Assembly (NCBI GenBank): GCA_020722165.1
Contig: DYLI01000062.1
Coordinates: 1-9,472 of the forward strand
Direction of reading: 5' to 3'
DNA length: 9,472 nt
Origin: Halothiobacillus neapolitanus
GTDB lineage: Bacteria > Pseudomonadota > Gammaproteobacteria > Halothiobacillales > Halothiobacillaceae
Shown here: positions 1-6,321 of the stretch, piece after piece
How positions within the stretch are numbered: position 1 is the first letter of the stretch
Layout of the letters: each line of letters starts with the position of its first letter
The notes under the pieces: model-generated
The model's input: the letters and a program-made list of their open reading frames with translations, nothing else
Databases searched by the model: none
What the model was told of the DNA's origin: nothing
Made by a program: the position numbers and the translations under genes

Positions 1-76
<76 letters not shown>

Positions 77-92
77 TTTTTGGATGATACAC

Positions 93-130
93 AAGCCCTC
101 GTTTGCATTCTGCAACGGGGGCTTTTGTTT
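93..130 (+). terminator. Rho-independent terminator of the tRNA-Ala transcript
   Basis: The arm at 93-106 pairs with 112-124 around a five-base ATTCT loop, with one U-G pair and one bulged T. The stem is followed by TTTTGTTT. It lies 16 bases past the tRNA CCA end, as expected for a terminator closing a tRNA transcript. It also falls inside the longest possible reading frame of the next gene (from ATG 84), which argues that translation of that gene starts further downstream. Confidence 0.8.
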
Positions 131-168
131 GGCTGCCGTTTCCGTTCGTGTAATCTTGGAAAAAAATG

Positions 169-174
169 AAGGAG
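169..174 (+). promoter_or_regulatory. Ribosome binding site fixing the ydiK start at GTG 183
   Basis: AAGGAG lies 8 bases before GTG 183. It is the only good Shine-Dalgarno sequence near the 5' end of this frame. The upstream in-frame ATG at 84 has none and sits just before the tRNA terminator. Confidence 0.8.
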
Positions 175-182
175 TACGCATC

Positions 183-1238
183 GTGCATACCAAACCCCAT
201 GACTTGACCCAAATCACCCTCGCGGTGCTTTTCATTGGTGGGTTGATTATTGCGTCTTTTTGGGTGCTTAAACCATTCTTGTCTGCGCTGATCTGGGCGG
301 CGATGATTGTGGTGGCGACCTGGCCACTGATGCTCAAGGTGCAGGCGGGGTTGTGGGGCAAGCGCAGCTTGGCGGTGGCGGTGATGAGCCTGAGCATTCT
401 GCTCATGCTGCTGCTGCCTTTAACCTTGGCGATTGTCACGATTGTGGAGAATGCCGACAAAATCGTTGGCTGGGCGAAGTGGTTGGCGGAAAGCCGCATT
501 CCAGCGCCGCCGGAGTGGGTGGCTAAATTGCCATTGATTGGTGCCAAGCTGCAAGATTTCTGGCAGGGCTATGTGGCCAGCGGGCTGAGCGACATAGCGC
601 CCAAGCTGATTCCTCACGCTGAGGGCATTACCAAGTGGTTTGCCGCGCAGGCGGGCGATTTGAGCCTGTTGTTTATGCAGTTTCTGTTGGTGGTGTTGAT
701 TGCCGCGATTCTTTATGTTGTGGGTGATGAGGCGGCAGTGTGGGTGCGGCGCTTCGGTCTGCGCCTTGGCGGCGCGCGTGGCGAGGGTGCGGTGGTGCTG
801 GTGGGGCAGGCGATTCGTGGTGTGGCGCTTGGTGTGGTCTTAACCGCATTATTGCAGTCGGTGATTGGTGGTATTGGTCTGGCCATTGCTGGCATTCCTC
901 TGGCGGCCTTGCTTACGGCGTTGATTTTTTTATTGTGTATCGCGCAGATTGGTGCCGGGTTGGTGATGTTTGCAGCGGTGGGCTGGCTTTTTTGGTCGGG
1001 TGATACGGGCTGGGGTGTGTTTCTTCTCATCTGGTCGATTGTGGTGACGACGATGGATAATTTCATTCGCCCTTTTTTGATCAAACAAGGTGCGGATTTG
1101 CCGATTGTGCTGATTTTCGCCGGGGTGATTGGCGGCTTGCTGGGCTTTGGTTTGGTGGGTATTTTTATCGGGCCGGTGGTGCTGGCAGTGAGCTATACCT
1201 TGCTGGATGCTTGGGTCAAGGCTGAGCTGAAAGTTTGA
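183..1238 (+). CDS. ydiK: AI-2E family membrane transporter, YdiK-like
   Basis: The product is a 351-residue polytopic inner-membrane protein of the AI-2E exporter/PerM-like family, closest by recalled sequence to E. coli YdiK. Family members export small molecules (TqsA has been linked to autoinducer-2), but no substrate of YdiK is established. The hydrophobic segments begin at about residues 11-29, 32-50 and 63-88. A more polar soluble stretch follows at about 90-165, then several further helices. Family signatures near the end are DNFIRP at 292-297, followed by GADLP, and FIGP at 328-331. I chose GTG 183 because an AAGGAG precedes it and because the extra 33 residues from ATG 84 would be encoded by the tRNA terminator. 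The protein then begins VHTKPHDLTQ, which lines up with the YdiK N-terminus. It converges on rne and shares a terminator with it. Confidence 0.88.
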   Translation: MHTKPHDLTQITLAVLFIGGLIIASFWVLKPFLSALIWAAMIVVATWPLMLKVQAGLWGKRSLAVAVMSLSILLMLLLPLTLAIVTIVENADKIVGWAKWLAESRIPAPPEWVAKLPLIGAKLQDFWQGYVASGLSDIAPKLIPHAEGITKWFAAQAGDLSLLFMQFLLVVLIAAILYVVGDEAAVWVRRFGLRLGGARGEGAVVLVGQAIRGVALGVVLTALLQSVIGGIGLAIAGIPLAALLTALIFLLCIAQIGAGLVMFAAVGWLFWSGDTGWGVFLLIWSIVVTTMDNFIRPFLIKQGADLPIVLIFAGVIGGLLGFGLVGIFIGPVVLAVSYTLLDAWVKAELKV

Positions 1239-1239
1239 A

Positions 1240-1316
1240 TAGCCAAGGATGAAGCGAAGCGTAATCCGGGAATGGCTGTGCCGAGTGTGAGGCTTGCCCC
1301 GGATTAGCATCCGAGC
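1240..1316 (-). repeat. Palindromic repeat, copy 1 (degraded, inverted relative to copy 2)
   Basis: This ~77-base stretch aligns along its whole length with the reverse complement of the element at 4241-4320, roughly 80% identical by eye with one small indel. The arms keep the core GAAGCG...CGTAATCCGGG and CCCCGGATTAGCATCC; the middle and outer ends have drifted. It begins two bases after the ydiK stop codon, so it lies in that gene's 3' untranslated region, upstream of the terminator. It resembles the REP-type GTAGCCCGGATG... intergenic palindromes common in proteobacterial chromosomes. Strand '-' only marks opposite orientation to copy 2. Confidence 0.8.
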
Positions 1317-1327
1317 TGTCAGGTATA

Positions 1328-1377
1328 AAAAAACGCCAGTTCAAGGCGGAGATTGTCCGCTTGAACTGGCGTTTTTT
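1328..1377. terminator. Bidirectional Rho-independent terminator between ydiK and rne
   Basis: A near-perfect hairpin pairs CGCCAGTTCAAG (1334-1345) with 1360-1371 and CGGA (1347-1350) with TCCG (1356-1359), with a GATTG loop and one bulged G. It is flanked by A6 on the left and T6 on the right, so it gives a U-tract in both directions. It therefore serves ydiK from the left and rne from the right, whose stop codon is 18 bases away. Confidence 0.93.
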
Positions 1378-1394
1378 ATGGGTTGAACGCGCGT

Positions 1395-3845
1395 TTACAC
1401 GCTGGTCTTAACCGTGGTCTGTTCGTCAGCTTGAGGTGCATCGGCAGGCAGCTCGGGTGCTGATTCGGCCACAGCAGTATTAATGACTTGGGTTTCGGCG
1501 GGCGCAGCTGCAACAGCATGGCTTTCGGTCTCAACCACCTCGACCGTGTGCTCTGCGCGATGCTCGTCGCGATCGTCAACCTGCATTTCAGTCACGTTGA
1601 GCGAGGCCAGTGCACTACGAATAACCTCATGGCCACCTACAATACGGTCACCCGCTTCCAGGCGTGTGGCGGCATTCGGCGGGAACTGTTCCGCAATGCT
1701 TTTCTTGGCGGCAATATCAATCAACGGCTTGGGCGCAGGTGCCAAGGGTGCCGTCAACTGTTGCGCGATACGCTCGGCCTCTGCGCCTTCGAGCGGTGTA
1801 TTGTCGATGAAGTCGGCCTCGGGGCGGCGGCGTGCAGAGCGAGGTTCGCGCGCCGGTATGCTGCCACGCGGCACGGGGGCGAGAGCTGGTTTGTTGCGCT
1901 CGTTGCTTCCCGTGCGTTCGCGCGAGCGGCCATTGCCACGCGGCGCGCTATCGCGTTCGTTGCCTTCCAATTCGCTACGTTCACGTTCATTACGCGCGCC
2001 CCGGCCTGAGCGGTTGTCACGCCCCTGGCTGGTCAAACGAGCTTCTGGTGTGCCAGATTGTTTGGAGGGCTGTTTGGCATTGGCACCGAAAAGGAAACCC
2101 CAGATGCGCTTGAGGATGCCACTGCTTTCCTGAGTGGGTGCTTCATCTTTGCGAGTGACACTTTCAGTACGGCGTGGGGCATTGGCGGGCGGTGGTGCCA
2201 GCGTTTGCACGACCTTCACCATGGGCTCGGTATTGACCTCGCGGCTTGAATCGCGCGATGGTCGAGCAGCAGAACGTGAGGATGGACGTGCATTGGGACG
2301 GGCGCTATCGGCGTTTTCCTGCGTATCGTGCGGATGCTCGATGGAGTCGTAGCTTTGGATGCTATCGGCTTCACCGCGACGCACGCGCTCAATGCGGAAG
2401 TTGGGCGCTTCGATGTGCGGATTGGGAATCAGCAGCACGCTCACGCGGTAGTCTTCTTCCATACGCCGAATGGCATCACGCTTTTCGTTGAGCAGGTACG
2501 CCGCTACTGCAACTGGCAACTGCGCCACAATGCGACCGGTGTTTTCTTTCAGCAAATCTTCTTGAATCAGACGCAGCACGGACAGCGCGAGCGATTCGGT
2601 GCCGCGAATCGTGCCCTGACCGTGGCAGCGCGGGCAGACGTGTTGGGTGGATTCTTCCAGTGAAGGACGCAGGCGTTGGCGCGACATTTCCAGCAGGCCG
2701 AAGCGCGAGATGCGCCCCAGTTGCACCCGTGCCCGATCCATTTTCAGTGCATCGCGTAGGCGGTTTTCCACTTCGCGTTGGTGCTTGGTGGGTGCCATGT
2801 CGATAAAGTCGATGACGATCAGACCGCCAAGGTCGCGCAAGCGAATCTGGCGCGCGATTTCATCGGCGGCTTCCAGGTTGGTGTTGAACGCTGTCTGCTC
2901 AATGTCCTCGCCCTTGGTGGCGCGCGCGGAGTTAATGTCTACAGCGGTCAGGGCTTCGCATTGGTCAATGACCAGTTCGCCACCGGAGGGCAGGGTGACT
3001 TTTCGCCCATAGGCGGATTCGATCTGGCTTTCGATCTGGTAGCGTGAAAAAAGTGGCACGCGATCTTGATAGAGTTTCAGGCGGCGCACGTTATGCGGCA
3101 TGACCTGATTCACAAACTCAATCGCTTGTTGATAGGTTGCTTCGTCGTCGATCAGAATTTCGCCAATATCGTCGCGCAAATGGTCGCGCAACGCGCGAAT
3201 CAGCAGGCTGCTTTCTTGATAAATCAGTACTGGCGCATTGCGCTCTTTGCCGGCATCAACAATGGCTTGCCACACGCTGAGCAGGTAGTTCAAATCCCAT
3301 TGCAGCTCTTCGGCATTACGGCCGACACCTGCCGTGCGGATAATCATGCCCATGCCTTCGGGCACATCGAGCGAGGCCATGGCTTCTTTCAATTCGGCGC
3401 GATCTTCGCCTTCGATACGGCGCGAAACACCGCCGGCACGCGGGTTGTTGGGCATTAAAACAAGGTAACGTCCCGCCAAGCTGACAAAGGTAGTCAGCGC
3501 CGCGCCTTTGGCACCGCGTTCTTCCTTGTCGATTTGCACCAGAATTTGCTGGCCTTCGCGTAGGGCATCCTTGATGATCGGGCGACCTTTATCGTCCACC
3601 GCATCGGGGTTGAAATAGCTGCGCGAAATCTCCTTAAAAGGCAGGAAACCGTGGCGATCGGAGCCATAGTTAACAAAGACTGCTTCGAGGCTAGGCTCGA
3701 TGCGGGTAATCGTGCCTTTGTAGATGTTGGATTTTTTCTGCTCGCGCGAAGGGGTTTCGATATCGATATCGTAAAGTGTCTGACCATCCACGAGGGCAAC
3801 GCGAAGTTCCTCGGCGTGGGTGGCATTGATGAGCATTCGCTTCAT
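1395..3845 (-). CDS. rne: Ribonuclease E
   Basis: Endoribonuclease E cuts AU-rich single-stranded RNA in mRNA decay and in rRNA/tRNA maturation, and scaffolds the degradosome at the inner membrane. The 816-residue product starts MKRMLINATH, as in E. coli. An AGGA lies 9 bases upstream (+ strand 3855-3858), so the longer frame starting at 3884 is rejected. The S1 domain spans about 35-125 with F57 and F67. The 5'-sensor motif RTAGVG is at 170-175. The DNase I-like domain carries catalytic D303 (AVDINSA) and D346 (VIDFIDM). The Zn-link CPRCHGQG has C404 and C407. These catalytic and zinc positions have E. coli numbering. Beyond about 500 the protein is low-complexity: an amphipathic ILKRIWGFLFG at about 577-587 is a probable membrane anchor, an Arg-rich stretch covers about 600-675, and the tail is acidic and Ala-rich. 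It is much shorter than the 1061-residue E. coli enzyme. Confidence 0.98.
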   Translation of the reverse strand: MKRMLINATHAEELRVALVDGQTLYDIDIETPSREQKKSNIYKGTITRIEPSLEAVFVNYGSDRHGFLPFKEISRSYFNPDAVDDKGRPIIKDALREGQQILVQIDKEERGAKGAALTTFVSLAGRYLVLMPNNPRAGGVSRRIEGEDRAELKEAMASLDVPEGMGMIIRTAGVGRNAEELQWDLNYLLSVWQAIVDAGKERNAPVLIYQESSLLIRALRDHLRDDIGEILIDDEATYQQAIEFVNQVMPHNVRRLKLYQDRVPLFSRYQIESQIESAYGRKVTLPSGGELVIDQCEALTAVDINSARATKGEDIEQTAFNTNLEAADEIARQIRLRDLGGLIVIDFIDMAPTKHQREVENRLRDALKMDRARVQLGRISRFGLLEMSRQRLRPSLEESTQHVCPRCHGQGTIRGTESLALSVLRLIQEDLLKENTGRIVAQLPVAVAAYLLNEKRDAIRRMEEDYRVSVLLIPNPHIEAPNFRIERVRRGEADSIQSYDSIEHPHDTQENADSARPNARPSSRSAARPSRDSSREVNTEPMVKVVQTLAPPPANAPRRTESVTRKDEAPTQESSGILKRIWGFLFGANAKQPSKQSGTPEARLTSQGRDNRSGRGARNERERSELEGNERDSAPRGNGRSRERTGSNERNKPALAPVPRGSIPAREPRSARRRPEADFIDNTPLEGAEAERIAQQLTAPLAPAPKPLIDIAAKKSIAEQFPPNAATRLEAGDRIVGGHEVIRSALASLNVTEMQVDDRDEHRAEHTVEVVETESHAVAAAPAETQVINTAVAESAPELPADAPQADEQTTVKTSV

Positions 3846-3871
3846 GCGGGTGTGTCCTGAAAAATGCGCTG

Positions 3872-3929
3872 AACACCCATGCACGCTTCGCAGTCGAGCC
3901 TAAACCGGACTGGAAGCGCGCAAGGTGTT
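3872..3929 (-). promoter_or_regulatory. Large hairpin just upstream of the rne start codon
   Basis: An imperfect hairpin with about 19 pairs. AACACC (3872-3877) pairs with GGTGTT (3924-3929). GCACGCTTC (3881-3889) pairs with GAAGCGCGC (3913-3921) with one mismatch. CAGTC (3891-3895) pairs with GACTG (3908-3912) around a 12-base loop. There is one small internal loop and one bulge, and no U-tract, so it is not a terminator. It ends 13 bases before the rne ribosome binding site, where folding or cleavage could affect translation. Confidence 0.6.
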
Positions 3930-3968
3930 GATCTGTCAACTTGGCCACAATGACCGTGCGCGCAGATA

Positions 3969-3995
3969 CGCCGCGCATCCATTCGAAGAGCGGCG
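3969..3995 (-). promoter_or_regulatory. Small GC-rich hairpin in the rne leader
   Basis: CGCCGC (3969-3974) pairs perfectly with GCGGCG (3990-3995) around a 15-base loop. On its own this is weak, because a six-pair stem can occur by chance. It is listed because it sits between stronger hairpins in the same presumed leader. Confidence 0.3.
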
Positions 3996-4148
3996 CAAGC
4001 AGGCAGGCGAGGGTCAGGTGTCCAGCGGTCATGTGTGTGATTTTCTATTCATTGGTTTATGTTGCCGACCTTATCCATTGTCGGTAGGCATTCATGGGTT
4101 CAAGTCATGCGTCAATGCGGGTTTAGGGCATTTGGCTGTCATCACTTG

Positions 4149-4184
4149 CACGAGAGGATTAACTAAAGGGTTAATCTTCTCGTG
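4149..4184. promoter_or_regulatory. 15-bp hairpin/palindrome in the rne-rluC intergenic region
   Basis: The arm 4149-4163 (CACGAGAGGATTAAC) pairs with 4170-4184 around a six-base TAAAGG loop. All 15 positions pair if one G-U is allowed in the + strand RNA; in the - strand RNA that position is an A-C mismatch. No T-run follows on either strand, so it is not an intrinsic terminator. It lies about 300 bases upstream of the rne start codon, in the presumed leader. It could be an RNA stem in that leader or a DNA operator; the sequence alone does not decide. Confidence 0.6.
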
Positions 4185-4240
4185 GGTGGCTCATAGGCAT
4201 CCTGCCCCAAGCTAAAATCACGCAGTTATAAGCGTAAATT

Positions 4241-4320
4241 GTAGCCCGGATGCTAATCCGGGGTAGGCGTTGACATTGGCACAACCATCCCCGGATTACG
4301 CTACGCTTCATCCGGGCTAC
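4241..4320 (+). repeat. Palindromic repeat, copy 2 (intact, 80 bases)
   Basis: An 80-base element bounded by a perfect 12-base inverted repeat, GTAGCCCGGATG (4241-4252) and CATCCGGGCTAC (4309-4320). A second perfect 10-base pair lies inside it, TAATCCGGGG (4254-4263) and CCCCGGATTA (4289-4298). The internal loop is lopsided, one base on the left and ten on the right, and the apical loop is 25 bases. Copy 1 at 1240-1316 is the same element inverted, so the pair flanks rne and most of its leader. The form matches REP/BIME-like intergenic repeats. Confidence 0.88.
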
Positions 4321-4460
4321 CTAACTGCCTCAAACAAAAGTCACGCTGCAATCAGCGCGCGTTGGGAAACTTCAAATAACACTATCTTCTCGTCTTGTCG
4401 TTCGTGCATGTCACAGCTTGAACATGGAGATAAAGCCTGCTGAACACAAGAACGGCTTTG

Positions 4461-4489
4461 AATATAGCAATATCGTTACAGTGCGGCAA
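4461..4489 (-). promoter_or_regulatory. Candidate sigma-70 promoter for rne
   Basis: Read on the minus strand, TTGCCG (4484-4489; 4 of 6 consensus bases) is followed after exactly 17 bases by TATATT (4461-4466; 5 of 6). Transcription would start near 4454 and run toward rne. It is the best-spaced pair of boxes I found in the gap on that strand, but other weak matches exist and the call rests on consensus fit alone. Confidence 0.4.
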
Positions 4490-4557
4490 TGATTTGCCCC
4501 GTTCAATGGGGTGAATGGGCTATCATTGCGGTCATTATTGATGAGTTAAACAAGGCT

Positions 4558-5634
4558 ATGAACCCTATTGATGACGATTTTACTGAAGGAACAGACGCTG
4601 TTGTTAGCGATATGACTGAGCAAACAGGCTCGCCTGCTTTGGCTGCGCGTTTTGTCACCATTGGCGCGCATGAAGCCGGGCAGCGGCTGGATAATTTTTT
4701 GCTGGCGCAACTTAAAGGTGTGCCTAAAAGCCGCATTTATCGCATGGTGCGTACCGGCGAAGTGCGCATTAACAAGGGGCGGGTTAAACCGCTGACGCGC
4801 ATTGCGGCGGGGAATGTGGTGCGTATTCCGCCGGTGCGCATGAGTGAGCAGGAAGCGCCCGAACTGCCGCCCGCGCGTGTGGCCGCGATGCGCGACATTG
4901 TGTTGTATGAAGATGATGATGTGCTGATTATTAATAAGCCGCCGGGCTTGGCTGTGCATGGTGGTAGCGGTGTGCCGTATGGTTTGATCGAGTTGGCGCG
5001 CGCGTCTTGGGCGCATTTGCCCGGTTTGGAGTTGGCGCACCGACTTGACCGGGACACCAGCGGCTGTTTGGTGTTAGCCAAAAATCGTGAGGCATTGCTG
5101 GGTGTGCAACGCCAACTGGTGGCGGGTACGGCGCGCAAGGCTTACTTAGCCTTGTTGCAGGGTGATGCGTTTAGAAATCAGGCGAAAAACGCGCCGCGTG
5201 GTGGCGGGCGTGATGCGGTGTTGCGTGTGGATGCGCGCTTGCTGCGTAGTGAGTTGCAAGGCGGCGAGCGTATGGTCAAAGTTGATCCGCAAGGCAAAGA
5301 TGCGGTGAGTTATTTCACCTTGATGGAGCGGTATGGTTCATTTGCCAGCCTGGCGCGGGTTGAAATTGAAACCGGGCGCACCCACCAAATTCGTGTCCAT
5401 GCGCAACACTTGGGGCATCCGCTGGCGGGTGATGAAAAATATGGCAATGAAGGCTTCAACAAGCAGATGAAAGCCCTTGGATTGAAGCGGGTTTTTTTGC
5501 ACGCTGAGCAACTCGATTTGCTGCACCCGGTCAGTGAAGTGACTTTGCGGGTGCAGGCGCCGTTGCCGGATGAGTTGGCGAGCGTGTTGGATACCTTGCA
5601 GCGTGGCGTGCCCACGCCGGGGCGGGGTGCTTGA
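4558..5634 (+). CDS. rluC: 23S rRNA pseudouridine synthase RluC
   Basis: RluC makes pseudouridine at three positions of 23S rRNA (955, 2504 and 2580 in E. coli). From ATG 4558 the product has 358 residues. An N-terminal S4 RNA-binding domain covers about 32-95 (AGQRLDNFLLAQLKGVPKS, then GEVRINKGRVKP). The RluA-type catalytic domain follows, with HRLDRDTSG at 161-169. D164 is the catalytic aspartate, and the Arg after it is typical of RluC rather than RluD (HRLDKDT). GRTHQIRVH and GHPLAGDEKYG are further conserved blocks. The start is uncertain. The frame is open from ATG 4489, and ATG 4612 would also keep the whole S4 domain. None has a good Shine-Dalgarno sequence, and AAGG before 4558 is only 2-3 bases away. 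The first ~30 residues are acidic and poorly conserved. It is divergent from rne and is the first gene of the presumed operon. Confidence 0.95.
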   Translation: MNPIDDDFTEGTDAVVSDMTEQTGSPALAARFVTIGAHEAGQRLDNFLLAQLKGVPKSRIYRMVRTGEVRINKGRVKPLTRIAAGNVVRIPPVRMSEQEAPELPPARVAAMRDIVLYEDDDVLIINKPPGLAVHGGSGVPYGLIELARASWAHLPGLELAHRLDRDTSGCLVLAKNREALLGVQRQLVAGTARKAYLALLQGDAFRNQAKNAPRGGGRDAVLRVDARLLRSELQGGERMVKVDPQGKDAVSYFTLMERYGSFASLARVEIETGRTHQIRVHAQHLGHPLAGDEKYGNEGFNKQMKALGLKRVFLHAEQLDLLHPVSEVTLRVQAPLPDELASVLDTLQRGVPTPGRGA

Positions 5635-6317
5635 TGCAACGGATGATTCCCACGCAGTTGAAGATGGTGATGTTCGATTGGGATGGCACGCTGATGGATT
5701 CCACAGCGCGTATTGTCAGTAGCTTTCAACATGCCATGCGGGAACTGGGTTTGCCGGTGTTGCCGCCGGAACCGATTATGGACATTATCGGTTTGGGCTT
5801 GCCGGAGGCGTGTCTTGCGCTGTACCCCGATCTGGATGCCGAGCGGGTCAAGACTTTGGGTGTGACTTATCAGTCGTTTTACTTTGGTCGCGACCCAACA
5901 CCGATGCGGCTTTATGATGGTGCGGAAGATTTATTGGCTGATTTGGCGGCGCGAGGTTTTTGGTTGAGCGTGGCCACGGGTAAAAGTCGGCGTGGTTTGA
6001 ATGAAGTGCTCGAATCAACGGGTTTGGGGCGCTATTTTTTCGCTACACGCTGCGCCGAAGAAACCTTGTCCAAACCCGATCCTTTGATGCTGCGCGAGCT
6101 GATGTTTGAGGCGAATGCTGAACCTGAGCGTTGTTTGATGGTCGGAGATACACAGTTTGATTTGGATATGGCGCGCCATGCCAACGTGCCATCCGTGGGG
6201 GTGACGCATGGCGCGCACGGATCTGAGGCCTTGGCGGCGAGCGCACCGCTGGCTTTGGTGGATGATTTGCATGCTTTGGCAGAATGGTTACACCCTTTTG
6301 AATCGATGCGAGATTAA
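5634..6317 (+). CDS. HAD-IA family hydrolase, phosphoglycolate phosphatase-like
   Basis: A 227-residue HAD-superfamily phosphatase, with all four motifs present. Motif I is FDWDGTLMDS with nucleophile D15 and D17. Motif II is the Thr of VATGKS, T115. Motif III is K147 in SKPDP. Motif IV is GDTQFD with D172 and D176. The segment between motifs I and II is the usual helical cap of the Gph/PGMB-like group. The substrate cannot be read from sequence; phosphoglycolate, a sugar phosphate or a nucleotide are all possible. ATG 5634 shares one base with the rluC stop (TGATG), suggesting translational coupling; TTG 5631 and ATG 5643 are alternatives. A HAD phosphatase directly after rluC is a recurring arrangement in Beta- and Gammaproteobacteria. 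Confidence 0.9.
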   Translation: MQRMIPTQLKMVMFDWDGTLMDSTARIVSSFQHAMRELGLPVLPPEPIMDIIGLGLPEACLALYPDLDAERVKTLGVTYQSFYFGRDPTPMRLYDGAEDLLADLAARGFWLSVATGKSRRGLNEVLESTGLGRYFFATRCAEETLSKPDPLMLRELMFEANAEPERCLMVGDTQFDLDMARHANVPSVGVTHGAHGSEALAASAPLALVDDLHALAEWLHPFESMRD

Positions 6318-6321
6318 AAAC

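Larger units (their letters stand above)
3846..4454 (-). promoter_or_regulatory. Putative structured 5' untranslated leader of rne
   Basis: If transcription starts just downstream of the promoter-like boxes at 4461-4489, the rne mRNA has a leader of about 609 bases. It contains no convincing gene but has several inverted repeats: 3872-3929, 3969-3995, 4067-4085 (CCGAC/GTCGG), 4149-4184 and the palindromic repeat at 4241-4320. In E. coli the rne leader is about 360 bases, and its hairpins let RNase E cleave its own message and limit its synthesis. The position and structure here suggest the same kind of autoregulation. That role is inference, and the transcript start is not known. Confidence 0.5.

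Noticed and set aside
84..182. 33-codon N-terminal extension of ydiK from ATG 84
   Set aside because: It is encoded by the tRNA terminator hairpin, lacks a ribosome binding site, and the family N-terminus aligns at GTG 183, which has a good one.
3846..3884. 13-codon upstream extension of rne
   Set aside because: The conserved RNase E N-terminus MKRMLINAT begins at 3845 with AGGA correctly spaced, and the extension would cover the leader hairpin.
3691..4032. 113-codon minus-strand frame overlapping the rne 5' end
   Set aside because: It shares most of its length with rne in a different frame and shows no family resemblance.
3925..4215. 96-codon plus-strand frame in the rne-rluC gap
   Set aside because: It has no ribosome binding site and no recognisable domain, and it spans two of the leader hairpins. 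A chance frame is more likely than a gene.
4494..4526. TTGCCC and TATCAT as a plus-strand rluC promoter
   Set aside because: The spacer is 21 bases, too long for a sigma-70 promoter, and I found no better -35 box for TATCAT.
6208..6321. 38-codon N-terminal extension of the S49 peptidase
   Set aside because: It would overlap the HAD gene by 110 bases and put Trp/Arg-rich sequence before a normal N-terminus; ATG 6322 follows the HAD stop directly.
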